DNA from: an uncultured Acinetobacter sp.
GTDB taxonomy: Bacteria; Pseudomonadota; Gammaproteobacteria; Pseudomonadales; Moraxellaceae
Direction of reading: 5' to 3'
Assembly: GCA_913777945.1 (NCBI GenBank)
Contig: CAJYTY010000016.1
Location: 1-64,000 of the forward strand
Length of the DNA: 64,000 nucleotides
Positions within the stretch are counted from its first letter, which is position 1. Each line of letters starts with the position of its first letter. The translations under genes and the position numbers were made by a program. The notes under the pieces were generated by a model. That model was not told where the DNA came from. It saw only the letters and a program-made list of their open reading frames with translations, and did not search any database. Positions 48,301 through 57,389 of the stretch are shown here, one piece after another.

Positions 48301-48333
48301 GTTATTTAAATCCATTTCACGGATTTAAATAAC
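48301..48333. repeat. Perfect 13-bp inverted repeat upstream of fdxA
   Basis: GTTATTTAAATCC (48301-48313) / GGATTTAAATAAC (48321-48333) with a 7-nt loop in the BLUF-fdxA interval. Either a stem that ends the BLUF transcript (no T tail) or an operator for fdxA. Confidence 0.6.
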
Positions 48334-48370
48334 AAATATCAATAAAAGGAATTGTTCGATTGCTAGTTTT

Positions 48371-48412
48371 TTGCCTAAAATAGGCAAGTTTTAATGAAAA
48401 CCATATTTTAGG
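48371..48412 (+). promoter_or_regulatory. fdxA leader with two mutually exclusive hairpins
   Basis: Hairpin A: TTGCCTA (48371-48377) / TAGGCAA (48381-48387). Hairpin B: CCTAAAATA (48374-48382) / TATTTTAGG (48404-48412), perfect 9 bp, which reuses bases of A and covers the AGG ahead of the fdxA ATG. A post-transcriptional switch is conceivable; see findings. Confidence 0.4.
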
Positions 48413-48423
48413 TAGCTGTCGCC

Positions 48424-48747
48424 ATGACCTTTGTTGTCACTGAAAACTGTATTAAATGTAAATATCAAGATTGCGTAGAAGTCTGCCCAGTTGACTGTTT
48501 CTATGAAGGTCCAAACTTTCTTGTCATCAATCCAGATGAGTGTATCGACTGTGCGCTTTGCGAGCCAGAATGTCCTGCAAACGCTATTTTCTCTGAAGAT
48601 GAATTACCTGAAGGTCAGGAAGTCTTTATTGAACTTAATGCAGAATTAGCACAAAAATGGCCAAATATCACCCAAATTGGTGACCAGCCTGCAGATCGCG
48701 AAGAATGGAATGGCAAAGCAGATAAGCTTCAATATCTAGAGAAGTAA
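48424..48747 (+). CDS. fdxA: 7Fe ferredoxin FdxA
   Basis: 107 aa ferredoxin of the Azotobacter FdI/FdxA type. Seen: [21 protein letters not shown] (3Fe-4S plus one 4Fe ligand, with the extra Asp/Val spacing) and [16 protein letters not shown] (4Fe-4S). C-terminal [28 protein letters not shown] is typical. Soluble electron carrier. Monocistronic with a strong terminator. Confidence 0.96.
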   Translation: MTFVVTENCIKCKYQDCVEVCPVDCFYEGPNFLVINPDECIDCALCEPECPANAIFSEDELPEGQEVFIELNAELAQKWPNITQIGDQPADREEWNGKADKLQYLEK

Positions 48748-48753
48748 TCAATT

Positions 48754-48781
48754 AAGGATCAGCACTGTCTGATCCTTTTTT
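48754..48781 (+). terminator. Terminator of fdxA
   Basis: AAGGATCAG (48754-48762) / CTGATCCTT (48769-48777) with 6-nt loop and T6 tail. Confidence 0.93.
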
Positions 48782-48875
48782 ATACCTCAAATCAACATTT
48801 GATTGCAAAAATTTCATAATTCTAAGACCATTTTAGATTAAAATAGCGACTTTAAAATAAGTTGTTGATTTTGTT

Positions 48876-49598
48876 ATGTCTAAGGTTTTGAAAGGTTTGT
48901 TTGCATTCAGCCTGATTCCGGTCATGATGGTTGGTTGTACCACAACCTCTCAAAAAAAAGCGACAATTCATGACATTCCTCGTGGTCATCGTATACACAT
49001 TCCTCAAGAAACAATTTCAATTGAACGCCCTGTTCGTCCTAAAATAACCCCAAGTTCATACTTATACTGGCTTGAAAACCCGACAAATCGTGCGCAAGTT
49101 CAAGATTATCAGGCGTTTTTAACTCGCAACGATGTTGCCAATATTGTGCCAAATTATGAATTACTCCGTACAGCACGTGACTGGCAAAAATGCGGTCGCT
49201 CAGAATATGCCGTACCTAATCGTGAATTATGGAATAACGCCCTTCCTACACTTCGGGTCTTGAAATATCTGGTGGCTGCCAAAATTTTGACAGACTTTGA
49301 AGTCACTTCGGTTTACCGCGATTTACCACTTAATCAGTGTGCAGGTGGCGCAAATTCCTCTCGCCATCTATTCAATTCAGCAATTGATTTTAGAATTGGG
49401 CCGGAAATTCCTCAGCCGCAAGATTATGCTTTTATCGAAAATACCAAATTTAAACTCTGTCAATTTTGGTCACAACACGGGCAAAGCTTGAATATGGGGC
49501 TAGGCTTGTACAGTACTGGACAAATTCATATCGATACGCAAGGCTATCGTACATGGGGGCCTGATCACAGCAGAAACAGTTCGATGTGCAATTTTTAA
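48876..49598 (+). CDS. M15-family peptidase lipoprotein
   Basis: 240 aa. Lipoprotein signal with Cys21 (MMVGC). The C-terminal domain is a peptidase M15 (D-Ala-D-Ala carboxypeptidase-like) zinc site: SVYRDLPLNQCAGGANSSRHLFNSAIDFR (His and Asp ligands) and GLGLYSTGQIHIDTQGYRTWG (His ligand and base). The N-terminal 90 residues are a linker with a YLYWLENPTNRAQVQDYQAFL region. Likely trims peptidoglycan peptides in the periplasm. Ends at a terminator. Confidence 0.85.
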   Translation: MSKVLKGLFAFSLIPVMMVGCTTTSQKKATIHDIPRGHRIHIPQETISIERPVRPKITPSSYLYWLENPTNRAQVQDYQAFLTRNDVANIVPNYELLRTARDWQKCGRSEYAVPNRELWNNALPTLRVLKYLVAAKILTDFEVTSVYRDLPLNQCAGGANSSRHLFNSAIDFRIGPEIPQPQDYAFIENTKFKLCQFWSQHGQSLNMGLGLYSTGQIHIDTQGYRTWGPDHSRNSSMCNF

Positions 49599-49623
49599 TT
49601 GATTGATACGAGTGGCACCCAAT

Positions 49624-49650
49624 AGAGATCGATTTGATCTCTTTTTTTAT
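49624..49650 (+). terminator. Terminator of the M15 peptidase gene
   Basis: AGAGATC (49624-49630) / GATCTCT (49636-49642), loop GATTT, T tail of about seven. Confidence 0.88.
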
Positions 49651-49738
49651 TTTATTTTTTGATTTCCTTGCCAAATCTCATAGAATTGTCAGGTTTTTAA
49701 ATACACTTCCCTCTCTTAGGACTAAAGGTATACTTGCA

Positions 49739-50407
49739 ATGCAACAGCAGTGGAACGACATTGATCACTATATTGAATCAAAATTAATTCCAGAAGATGC
49801 AAATCTTAAATTTGCCCTGAACAATACCTCAGCTCAGGGTTTTCCAGATCACTTGGCTGTTGCTCCCAATCAAGGCATGTTATTGCAAATGCTCATTCAG
49901 ATGAATAAATGCAAACGCGTTTTGGAACTTGGCACATTTGCAGCGTATAGTACTTTATGGTTGGCACGGGTGCTTCCAGAAGACGGTTATCTCATGACCA
50001 TTGAAGGGCGAGATAATCACGCTGCGCTAGCACAGCAAAATATTGATCAGGCGAATCTAGCCGTACCAATTGAGTTAAAGGTGGGCCGTGCAGCAGAAAT
50101 TTTAGCGGCAATAGACGCCAGCACTTTCGAACCTTTCGATTTTATTTTTATAGATGCAGATAAACAAAGTTATCCTGAATATTTAGAGTTAAGCCTTAAC
50201 TTATCGCATTCTGGTACAGTCATTGTTTTAGACAATGTGATTCGCGCTGGCGCACTTATCGATGCTGAAAACCAGCGTCCAAGTATAGAAGGTATCCGCT
50301 CTACTTTTGAACTCATGCAGAATCATCCGCGACTTTTGTCGTCTACAGCGCTTCAAACTGTGGGTTCGAAAGGACATGATGGTTTTGCAATCGCGATTGT
50401 CAAATAG
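49739..50407 (+). CDS. SAM-dependent O-methyltransferase
   Basis: 222 aa from the ATG at 49739; the open frame extends upstream but crosses the previous terminator. Caffeoyl-CoA/catechol O-methyltransferase family (PF01596): VLELGTFAAYSTLWLARVLPEDGYLMTIEG (SAM motif I), DFIFIDADKQSYPEYLE and VIVLDNVIRAGA (metal and substrate motifs). Small-molecule substrate unknown. The C-terminus QTVGSKGHDGFAIAIVK is characteristic. Confidence 0.88.
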   Translation: MQQQWNDIDHYIESKLIPEDANLKFALNNTSAQGFPDHLAVAPNQGMLLQMLIQMNKCKRVLELGTFAAYSTLWLARVLPEDGYLMTIEGRDNHAALAQQNIDQANLAVPIELKVGRAAEILAAIDASTFEPFDFIFIDADKQSYPEYLELSLNLSHSGTVIVLDNVIRAGALIDAENQRPSIEGIRSTFELMQNHPRLLSSTALQTVGSKGHDGFAIAIVK

Positions 50408-50518
50408 CGATCAAAAAACAGACTTGAATATTTTTTGCATTTAAATCAAATATTTAAATACAATATTTATGTTTTTCCATATAGTTATCCACAGCATTTG
50501 CGGATAACTATTGTTACA

Positions 50519-51361
50519 TTATTTGGCAACCAGCAACGGCACACTTGCATTTCTGAAAATTGAAGTGGCAATACTTCCCAAAAAGAACTGATGTAATTTA
50601 CTGTGACTAAATGCACCCAGTACAATCATCTGAATACCAAGCTCTTGCTGATACTCAAGAATATTTTCAGCCACATCGCCATAACGATACACGGTTACCA
50701 CATCAAGACCTGCTGTTCGAAGGTACTCTTCGGGGTCTTTGAGTACTTCGGGATGATCCCCTACATACAATAAATGGCATTGTAAAGTTTTGAGTAAATC
50801 ACTTTGGGAGATTCGTTGCATGATATTTAAGCATGTTGGTGAATACTCGTAGGCAAAGATAAACCGAGTCGGAATTTTAAAGTTCTCACCCACCGTCATT
50901 ACGGTACAGTTCGCTCCACGAATAAAATTCTCTACATTACTTCCTATAGGCTTATTTTTTTCAGCGGCACGCTCACCCACTTTACCAATCACGACAAAGT
51001 CTGTTTCTCTGAGCACACTAAAACTTTGCTCTAAGAAATCACCTTTCTCCTGAATCTTTGTACTTTCCAACCCATACTTATCTAGAATCATTTCCGAGAT
51101 ATGTTTGAGTAGGTTATTACTATAATCGATTGCTAATTCACTTTGTTTTTGTTCAAGCTCTGCAAGCTCTTTGAGCAACATCGCGTTACTTTCAAATCCG
51201 ATGACGCCACTAATTTCACCTAAATGGTAGCTTGCAGGATAATAATCTAATACTTGTAAAAGCACCAATTCCCGTTTGGTTTCTCTTGCTACCCACGCAG
51301 CTGCTTCTGCAATTGCATTGATACAAGGTGAAGAATCAATACATGCGATTACGCGACTCAT
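50519..51361 (-). CDS. Tandem universal stress protein
   Basis: 280 aa, two Usp domains: N-terminal half (MSRVIACIDSSPCINAIAEAAAWVARETKRELVLLQVLD) and C-terminal half (RFIFAYEYSPTCLNIMQRI ... MIVLGAFSHSKLHQFFLGSIATSIFRNASVPLLVAK). The ATP motif G-x2-G-x9-G is incomplete, so it may not bind ATP. Tandem UspE-like proteins respond to stress and growth arrest. Stand-alone gene. Confidence 0.87.
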   Translation of the reverse strand: MSRVIACIDSSPCINAIAEAAAWVARETKRELVLLQVLDYYPASYHLGEISGVIGFESNAMLLKELAELEQKQSELAIDYSNNLLKHISEMILDKYGLESTKIQEKGDFLEQSFSVLRETDFVVIGKVGERAAEKNKPIGSNVENFIRGANCTVMTVGENFKIPTRFIFAYEYSPTCLNIMQRISQSDLLKTLQCHLLYVGDHPEVLKDPEEYLRTAGLDVVTVYRYGDVAENILEYQQELGIQMIVLGAFSHSKLHQFFLGSIATSIFRNASVPLLVAK

Positions 51362-51698
51362 ACTTGCCTCTCTTCTTTAAGGTCTTTGTGCCTAGAGATT
51401 TTTTGACATGTTTTTAACTTATCATATTTATTTCAGAATAGGATTTATTTCAGTTATTTTTTTAGATGTCTAGAATATATAATCCTTTTAATATTACTTT
51501 AAGCCCATCAAGGTATGTTTGTGATAAGATTCACATAATTTAACTAAAATATAGAAAAGCTATCAAAAATAAGAATTTAAGCAGAATTTACAATCATAAA
51601 ATAGCCGACATTTTTAATTTATTTATTGAGATTTATCACTTTTTTCATTAAAAAGGTTATGCAAATTATTCTTATGCTAAATAAAAAAGAGGGTTATC
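51362..51698. other. AT-rich intergenic region before the repeat protein
   Basis: 337 bp, divergent between the Usp gene and the repeat protein, so it must contain both promoters. No frame or RNA gene is supported. A TTGACA at about 51404 is a possible -35 on the plus strand but lacks a well-spaced -10. Confidence 0.5.
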
Positions 51699-52706
51699 AT
51701 GTTTTCATTATTTACCGGGAAACTTAGCAGTGTTTTAACAACTGTATTTCAAGGACTGACTCAAGCTGTGGGCAAAATTGTTGATGCTGTTGTAACAGCA
51801 GCTGAAACAATTACTGATGTTGTGGTCGACTCAGTCGTTACACCTGTGGTTGACGTTTTAGACCATGTTCCTGTTTTGGGTGATGTTGTAGGTTCAGTCA
51901 CTGGCCTTGTTACATCTACAACTGATAATTTATTCGATACACTTCATAATACCGCTGCAAACATTACTTCTGGCGATCTTGCTGAAACTGTTGGCGATCT
52001 TGTCACAGACACCACTGGTTTAGTAACTAACTTAGTGACTGACACAGCTTCTACACTTGATTCAATTTCAACAACACTGGTCGATGCTGCTCAAGACATT
52101 CCTGTAGTCGGTGAAGTGGTTGAATCTGTTTCTCATCTTGTGACTTCAACTTTAGAAAATGTTTCTACAACTGCTGAAAATCTGTATGGCAACCTTGTTG
52201 AAGGTGATTTACTGGGTGCTGTAACCGATTTACTTTCTGATACAACGTCTGTAGCGGGTAATCTGGTAACTGACGTATCTACAACTGTAGGTGATGTTCT
52301 TGACAGCACTGACGTTGTTACAAACTACGTGACTCAAGTGCCTGTACTTGGTGGTGTAATTGCGGGTGTTCTAGATTCTGTAGACAACGTTGTAGATACC
52401 GTTGGTGACGTGGGCCAGTATGTTGCTGACGTTGATCCAGTTCAATTGGTCAGCGATCTTCTTAATGCACCAGCGGAAACACTAGGCACAGTTGTTGTTG
52501 ATGTTGCGGGTGTTGTTGCCGATCTTGCTGACGACCTTAACCCATTGGTTGCTTCTACTGCTTCAACACCAGTATTGGGTGCAGTAGTTGAAACTGTAAC
52601 TGATGCAGTAGATTTAGTTTCAGGTACAGTTGCATCTGTAGGCACAGGCTTACAAGGCTTTAATGCACTTGACGAATTGATTAACAGCACTCTTTCTCCT
52701 GTTTAA
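51699..52706 (+). CDS. Acidic arginine-free repeat protein
   Basis: 335 aa of Val, Thr, Asp, Leu and Ala. It has no Arg, Cys or Trp, and only two Lys (both in the first 26 residues). Four repeats of about 78 residues are marked by VPVLGDVVGSV, IPVVGEVVESV, VPVLGGVIAGV and TPVLGAVVETV (Pro at 58, 135, 215 and 291; spacing 77, 80, 76). Between them run amphipathic VxxLVxDTT-type segments. No classical signal peptide. Strong GAGGG ribosome-binding site and own terminator. It could be surface-associated, lipid-coating, or a substrate of the type I secretion system 1.3 kb away. No family recognised. Confidence 0.8.
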   Translation: MFSLFTGKLSSVLTTVFQGLTQAVGKIVDAVVTAAETITDVVVDSVVTPVVDVLDHVPVLGDVVGSVTGLVTSTTDNLFDTLHNTAANITSGDLAETVGDLVTDTTGLVTNLVTDTASTLDSISTTLVDAAQDIPVVGEVVESVSHLVTSTLENVSTTAENLYGNLVEGDLLGAVTDLLSDTTSVAGNLVTDVSTTVGDVLDSTDVVTNYVTQVPVLGGVIAGVLDSVDNVVDTVGDVGQYVADVDPVQLVSDLLNAPAETLGTVVVDVAGVVADLADDLNPLVASTASTPVLGAVVETVTDAVDLVSGTVASVGTGLQGFNALDELINSTLSPV

Positions 52707-52724
52707 TAACTTAAATTTTACATG

Positions 52725-52758
52725 AGAAAAAAAGGCCCTAGTTCATAGGGTCTTTTTT
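52725..52758. terminator. Bidirectional terminator
   Basis: A7-GGCCCTA / TAGGGTC-T6 hairpin with loop GTTCA between the repeat protein and the convergent acyltransferase gene. Confidence 0.85.
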
Positions 52759-53371
52759 ATTGTCGTAATCGAATAAATCGAGCAGGATTTCCTGCAACAA
52801 CATGCTGCGAGTCGATATTTTTAGTCACCATACTGTTCATACCTACAACTGCATGCGCACCAATTGTCACGCCATCTTTCACCCCTACATGCGCTCCAAG
52901 CCAGACATCCTTTTCAATACAAATGCCCTGTGATCTTACTGGCTGTTGATAAATGGGTTGATCAAAACTCATACCATGATCAAAGGCATATAAATGACAA
53001 TACGCCGCAAGACGCACTTGATCACCCAAGGTAATGCCGACCCGTCCACCATCTAATATGCAATGATGGTTAATGGCAACTTCAGATCCAATATGCAATG
53101 GACCATGCAATACACAATCGGCTGCAATAAAACTGTTATCGCCGATGATAATTTTTCGGCCCGGCTCGGCAAAAATATGTGCAAGTGGCGATATAAAGCA
53201 GTTTTGACCAATTTCAACCGTTTCCATATCCATCAGATAAGCCTGATAGTCACGTTGCCATTCATCAGCCCATTCCCGATGTTTGGGTTTTAAAGTCCAG
53301 TACAGCCATGGCATGTAATTCAAACGATGTTTGTGCTGCTCTCGATATTTGAGTAAAGGATCATTGTTCAT
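52757..53371 (-). CDS. Hexapeptide-repeat acyltransferase
   Basis: 204 aa left-handed beta-helix protein of the maltose/galactoside O-acetyltransferase type. Hexapeptide repeats run from about residue 55 (VEIGQNCFISPLAHIFAEPGRKIIIGDNSFIAADCVLHGPLHIGSEVAINHHCIL) to the typical C-terminal VVGMNSMVTKNIDSQHVVAGNPARFIR. Acceptor unknown. Its start overlaps the YigZ gene end by 11 bp, so the two are co-transcribed. Confidence 0.85.
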   Translation of the reverse strand: MNNDPLLKYREQHKHRLNYMPWLYWTLKPKHREWADEWQRDYQAYLMDMETVEIGQNCFISPLAHIFAEPGRKIIIGDNSFIAADCVLHGPLHIGSEVAINHHCILDGGRVGITLGDQVRLAAYCHLYAFDHGMSFDQPIYQQPVRSQGICIEKDVWLGAHVGVKDGVTIGAHAVVGMNSMVTKNIDSQHVVAGNPARFIRLRQ

Positions 53372-53960
53372 CTTGCGGTTGTATTCTCTTTAATTTCTCT
53401 CGCCCCCGAGTGACATGATTAATCTTGAGCGATAATGGCTCAATCTGATCAATTTCGATATCAGCCTCTACGATTACACCCTCAGCTGTAAAGTTGCTGG
53501 TATACACGGTTTGATGTTGTTTTAGTTCATATTCAAGAATCGACCATTCATTGAAATGGCAATTAAAGTGAATAGATTCTTTATGGATAAGCGGTTTTTT
53601 CTCTGCACGTGACAGGCATTGCCCCGCACAGCCACCATAAGCACGTACCAACCCACCTGTACCGAGCTTGATGCCACCAAACCAACGGTTGACGATTACC
53701 AGAATATTCGTCAGCTCATTTCCTTCAATTGTCGCCAGAATCGGACGACCTGCCGTACCGGAAGGTTCTCCGTCATCATTAAAACGTAATTGATTACCGA
53801 TCTTCCATGCCCAGCATTGATGTGCCGTCGAGTGATCGTAATATTGATCCAAATATGCTTTGATCTGATGCTCGGTCTCTACAGGAATAGCGATTGCCTG
53901 AAAGCGACTTTTTTTTATTTCCTCTTCATATGAAACAACTTCGCTAATCGTAAACGCCAT
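53361..53960 (-). CDS. YigZ/IMPACT-family protein
   Basis: 199 aa from the ATG at 53960 (MAFTISEVVSYEEEIKKSRF); ATG 53969 or GTG 53972 would add a few residues. N-terminal UPF0029/Impact domain: KSRFQAIA, AHQCWAWKIG, FNDDGEPSGTAGRPIL and VNRWFGGIKLGTGGLVRAYGG. C-terminal DUF1949. Cytosolic, linked to ribosome or ppGpp-independent stress in E. coli YigZ; function loosely defined. Confidence 0.88.
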   Translation of the reverse strand: MAFTISEVVSYEEEIKKSRFQAIAIPVETEHQIKAYLDQYYDHSTAHQCWAWKIGNQLRFNDDGEPSGTAGRPILATIEGNELTNILVIVNRWFGGIKLGTGGLVRAYGGCAGQCLSRAEKKPLIHKESIHFNCHFNEWSILEYELKQHQTVYTSNFTAEGVIVEADIEIDQIEPLSLKINHVTRGREKLKRIQPQDEQ

Positions 53961-54023
53961 ATTACCCATCACACACTGTACAAGACCGAAATTATACGCA
54001 ATTTCTAGATATAATTTCGATAG

Positions 54024-54056
54024 AAAAAAGCCCCGATCAGTGTCGGGGCTTTTTTA
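54024..54056 (-). terminator. Terminator of the type I secretion operon
   Basis: A6-GCCCCGA (54024-54036) / TCGGGGC-T7 (54043-54056), 7-bp GC stem with A/T flanks, immediately after the membrane-fusion gene stop on the minus strand; also usable from the plus strand. Confidence 0.92.
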
Positions 54057-54057
54057 C

Positions 54058-55248
54058 TTAACGCTCTCGCAGCGCTTCTTTCGCTTTGTTAAATGGTTTT
54101 AACAAGTAGTCCATAATGGTTTTTTGTCCGGTTTTGATATCAACCGTGGCCACCATACCTGGCGTAATTCCAAATGCCTTACCAGATTTATTGTAAAGTT
54201 TATCGGAATCGGTACGAATATAAACACGATAGTAAAACTGATCCTGCTTGACTTCATCACGAATCGTATCTGGTGAAATAAACGTCACCTTGCCTTGCAT
54301 ACCACCGTAAATCGAATAGTCATAAGCGGTAATTTTAACCAATGCTTCTTGCCCCGGACGAATAAAAGCGATATCACGCGGTAAGATACGCGCTTCAATT
54401 AGTAATTTTTCATCCAATGGCACAATGGTCATTAGTTTACCGTTTTGAGGGATGACACCGCCCAAAGTGGTCACTGAAATTTCTTTGACTACACCGCGAA
54501 CCGGTGCTTTAAATACGGTACGAGATAAAGTATCTGTACGCCCTTTAATCACCTGTTGCTGGGTTTGAACATCGGTATTTGATTTTGAAAGCTCTTCACG
54601 TGCCTTTACATAATAACTGCTACGCGCATCATTGATTTTATTTTGTAAATCATTTGCTTCACGCTTTAAACGCAGCACCTCAACCTCACTGGCTGCACCT
54701 TTAGCCACTAATGGCTCGGTCATCACCAGTTCTTGTTGAACTAAACGCAAGGCTTGTTGCAAACCCGAAACCGTTTCTTCTAAATTCGAACGACGCGAGT
54801 TATAAAGTGCAGTTTCCTCTTGTACCAGTTTTGGCTCCTTTAGCACCTGCTCAGGAAAAGATAACGGTGTTCCATTCACCTCAGCACGCAAACGTGCCGA
54901 AGTGGCTTGAGCGGCAACCAAAAGTGATTGCGACTCGCCAACATTGGATTCAAAACGTGTTGGATCTAGGAGTGCAAGTATCTGACCTTTCTCAACAATA
55001 TCGCCTTCTTTGACATCCAACTTCGTCAAGATACCACCGTCTAGAGATTGAATGACTTGCTCTTTCGATGACGGAATAACTTTTCCTGTACCCGTTGATA
55101 CTTCTTCAAGCTTAAACAACCACGCCCAGACAATTAGAATCAGTAAGGCAATCCCCACAATCCAGATAACGAAGCTGGCACGAGGTAAAGGTGGCTCTTT
55201 ATATGAAACATTTAATGAGCGGGATTTTGTTTGTTGTTGATCGCTCAT
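54058..55248 (-). CDS. Type I secretion membrane-fusion protein (HlyD family)
   Basis: 396 aa. One N-terminal membrane helix (VIWIVGIALLILIVWAWLF, about 27-45), then the barrel-sandwich motif GTGKVIPSSKEQVIQSLDGGILTKLDVKEGDIVEKGQILALLDPT, a long coiled-coil (about 100-235), and FKAPVRGVVKEISVTTLGGVIPQNGKLMTIVPL. LapC/HlyD-like periplasmic adaptor joining the ABC transporter to the TolC-like channel. Start overlaps the ABC gene stop by 4 bp. Last gene of the three-gene operon. Confidence 0.93.
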   Translation of the reverse strand: MSDQQQTKSRSLNVSYKEPPLPRASFVIWIVGIALLILIVWAWLFKLEEVSTGTGKVIPSSKEQVIQSLDGGILTKLDVKEGDIVEKGQILALLDPTRFESNVGESQSLLVAAQATSARLRAEVNGTPLSFPEQVLKEPKLVQEETALYNSRRSNLEETVSGLQQALRLVQQELVMTEPLVAKGAASEVEVLRLKREANDLQNKINDARSSYYVKAREELSKSNTDVQTQQQVIKGRTDTLSRTVFKAPVRGVVKEISVTTLGGVIPQNGKLMTIVPLDEKLLIEARILPRDIAFIRPGQEALVKITAYDYSIYGGMQGKVTFISPDTIRDEVKQDQFYYRVYIRTDSDKLYNKSGKAFGITPGMVATVDIKTGQKTIMDYLLKPFNKAKEALRER

Positions 55249-57389
55249 GATTTAATCCCCTGTGCTGGCGCAACTGCTTTAGCCTGAGTTGATTGATTTA
55301 AGATTTGATCACGTGGACCATCCATCACGATCTTGCCGTCGTTAATCACAATAATTCGGTCAACAAGTTCAAGTACTGCTCTACGGTGAGTTGCCACCAC
55401 CAATGTACGATGCGACAACCATACTTTTAGATGATCGATAAGTTGTTTTTCTGACACATCATCAATGGCAGCCGTTGGCTCGTCGAGTAGTAAAATGTTG
55501 GGTTGACGAATGAGCAAACGTGAAAGTAACAATGCCTGACGCTGACCACCCGAAAAACCAATTCCACCCTCTAAGATAAGATGATCGAGACCTTCTTTTT
55601 TCTCTTCTACAAAGGCCAAAGCACCTGTTACGCGTAATGCCTTGATGATATCTTCATCGTTGGCCAAAGGAGCACCTAGCGTCAAGTTTTCACGTATCGT
55701 GCCATAAAACAAGTTGGCATTTTGGTTTAAAAGCCCCATATCACGACGTACATCTGCCGGATCAATCATTGAAAGTTCAAGATCATCTAAGGTAATTTTT
55801 CCATTGACCGGAAATTGCATACCAGACAAAAGCTGTAGCAAGGTCGATTTACCTGCGCCATTACGTCCTAAAATGGCAACTTTTTCACCTGCCTTAATTT
55901 TTAGTCTTGAAATAGTGAGGTTTGGTTTATTGTCTTCTGGATCATACTGAAACACCACGTTGCTCAACTCGTAATCGCCATGAATCACTGGCTTATGCAC
56001 CAAATGAGCACGATCTGGCTGATCTACGGATTTTTTCATGAGTTCATCAAGGCTGCTTTTGGCTACTTTGGCTTGCTGTAAACGACCTAAAACCCCTGTA
56101 ATATTCGAAATAGGCCCCAGCATACGCGAAGATAGAATCGAACACGCAACTAGCGCACCTGTGGTCATATCACCATCCATGACCGCAAAACAACCCACCA
56201 AAATCACCAAGGCGTAAGTCAGCCCTTGTAGCTTTTGTGTCCAAGCAGATAGCACACCTACAATTTTACGCTGCTGCATACTGTAATCTGCAGACAATTC
56301 GTTCATGTGGTTCCACTGATTTTGAAAGCGCGATTCTGCACGGAGCAGTTTGATATCTTCAATGCCTTGTACGGCTTCAACCAAAATAGCATTACGAATC
56401 GCAGATTCTCGCATACCTTCTTTAGCCAGTTTAGCGAGCTGCTTTTGTGCCAAAATACCCGGCAAAATCATGAGCGGCACAATAACCACAACCACCCAAA
56501 ATACATGACCGCCAATGATCCACATGATCACCAAAAACAGAATAAAAAACGGTAAATCAGCAATCGCTGTAATGGTCGTCGATGTCACTAGCTCTCGAAC
56601 ACCTTCTAATTCACGAATTTGCGAAATAAAGGTGCCTGTCGATTTAGAGCGTTCATTATTTTTAATACGGAGTGCATGACCAAATACACGATCAGAAATT
56701 TTAAGATCTGCACGCTTTCCAATAATATCCGACAAGTAGATACGACTGACGCGTAAGATAAACTCAAAGATTGCAGCAATAAATACACCGCCAGCCAGCA
56801 CCCAAAGTGTTGGGATCGACTGGGAAGGCACAACGCGATCGTACACCTGCATCGAAAATACAACCGTTGCAAGCGCCAAAATATTTGCAATTAAGGATGC
56901 AAACATAATGTCGATATAGCGCTTCCAGTCTTTGAGTACAATTGACCAGAACCAGCTCGCCTCATAAGGTTTAATGTATTCATCAACACGCGCATCGGCA
57001 ATCGATGCTTCTGGTCGTAATATATAGATATTTTTGACCAGTCCTTTTAGGCTTTCTATTGCAAAACTTTGTGATAAACCATGATCACCACTGAGCTGAA
57101 TGCTCACATTACCCTGCGCATCCGCTTTATCAATTACACCAATCTGGCCATCTTTAAACTCGGCAATCACGGGTAAACGCCATGGATTGATCAAGTCTAA
57201 ATCAAACTTGGCAACACGTAAGCTCAACCCCATTTGTCTGCACATCAACGACAATACTTCTTCAGGATTGTGGTTTTGATTCCAATCGAGTTGCAACCGA
57301 ATACGTTCTTCAGAAGATTCAATTCGATAATGACGTGCAATGGTCAGGACAGCCTGCAACCATGGTTGATATTGAAATGTTTTTGTCAT
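55245..57389 (-). CDS. Type I secretion ABC transporter with C39-like domain
   Basis: 714 aa. N-terminal C39-peptidase-like domain (about 1-130) without the catalytic Cys, so a docking domain that does not cleave its substrate, as in LapB-type exporters. Six membrane helices (about 160-440), then the ATPase: Walker A LGRNGAGKSTLLQ, signature FSGGQRQALLLSRLL, Walker B ILLLDEPTAAID, H-loop VVATHRRA. Exports RTX or large adhesin proteins. Overlaps both neighbours by 4 bp. Confidence 0.93.
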   Translation of the reverse strand: MTKTFQYQPWLQAVLTIARHYRIESSEERIRLQLDWNQNHNPEEVLSLMCRQMGLSLRVAKFDLDLINPWRLPVIAEFKDGQIGVIDKADAQGNVSIQLSGDHGLSQSFAIESLKGLVKNIYILRPEASIADARVDEYIKPYEASWFWSIVLKDWKRYIDIMFASLIANILALATVVFSMQVYDRVVPSQSIPTLWVLAGGVFIAAIFEFILRVSRIYLSDIIGKRADLKISDRVFGHALRIKNNERSKSTGTFISQIRELEGVRELVTSTTITAIADLPFFILFLVIMWIIGGHVFWVVVVIVPLMILPGILAQKQLAKLAKEGMRESAIRNAILVEAVQGIEDIKLLRAESRFQNQWNHMNELSADYSMQQRKIVGVLSAWTQKLQGLTYALVILVGCFAVMDGDMTTGALVACSILSSRMLGPISNITGVLGRLQQAKVAKSSLDELMKKSVDQPDRAHLVHKPVIHGDYELSNVVFQYDPEDNKPNLTISRLKIKAGEKVAILGRNGAGKSTLLQLLSGMQFPVNGKITLDDLELSMIDPADVRRDMGLLNQNANLFYGTIRENLTLGAPLANDEDIIKALRVTGALAFVEEKKEGLDHLILEGGIGFSGGQRQALLLSRLLIRQPNILLLDEPTAAIDDVSEKQLIDHLKVWLSHRTLVVATHRRAVLELVDRIIVINDGKIVMDGPRDQILNQSTQAKAVAPAQGIKS

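Noticed and set aside
50483..50509. AGTTATCC / GGATAACT hairpin between the O-methyltransferase and Usp genes
   Set aside because: No T run follows on either strand, so it was not called a terminator; it also resembles a chance match to a DnaA-box-like TTATCCACA, which occurs singly.
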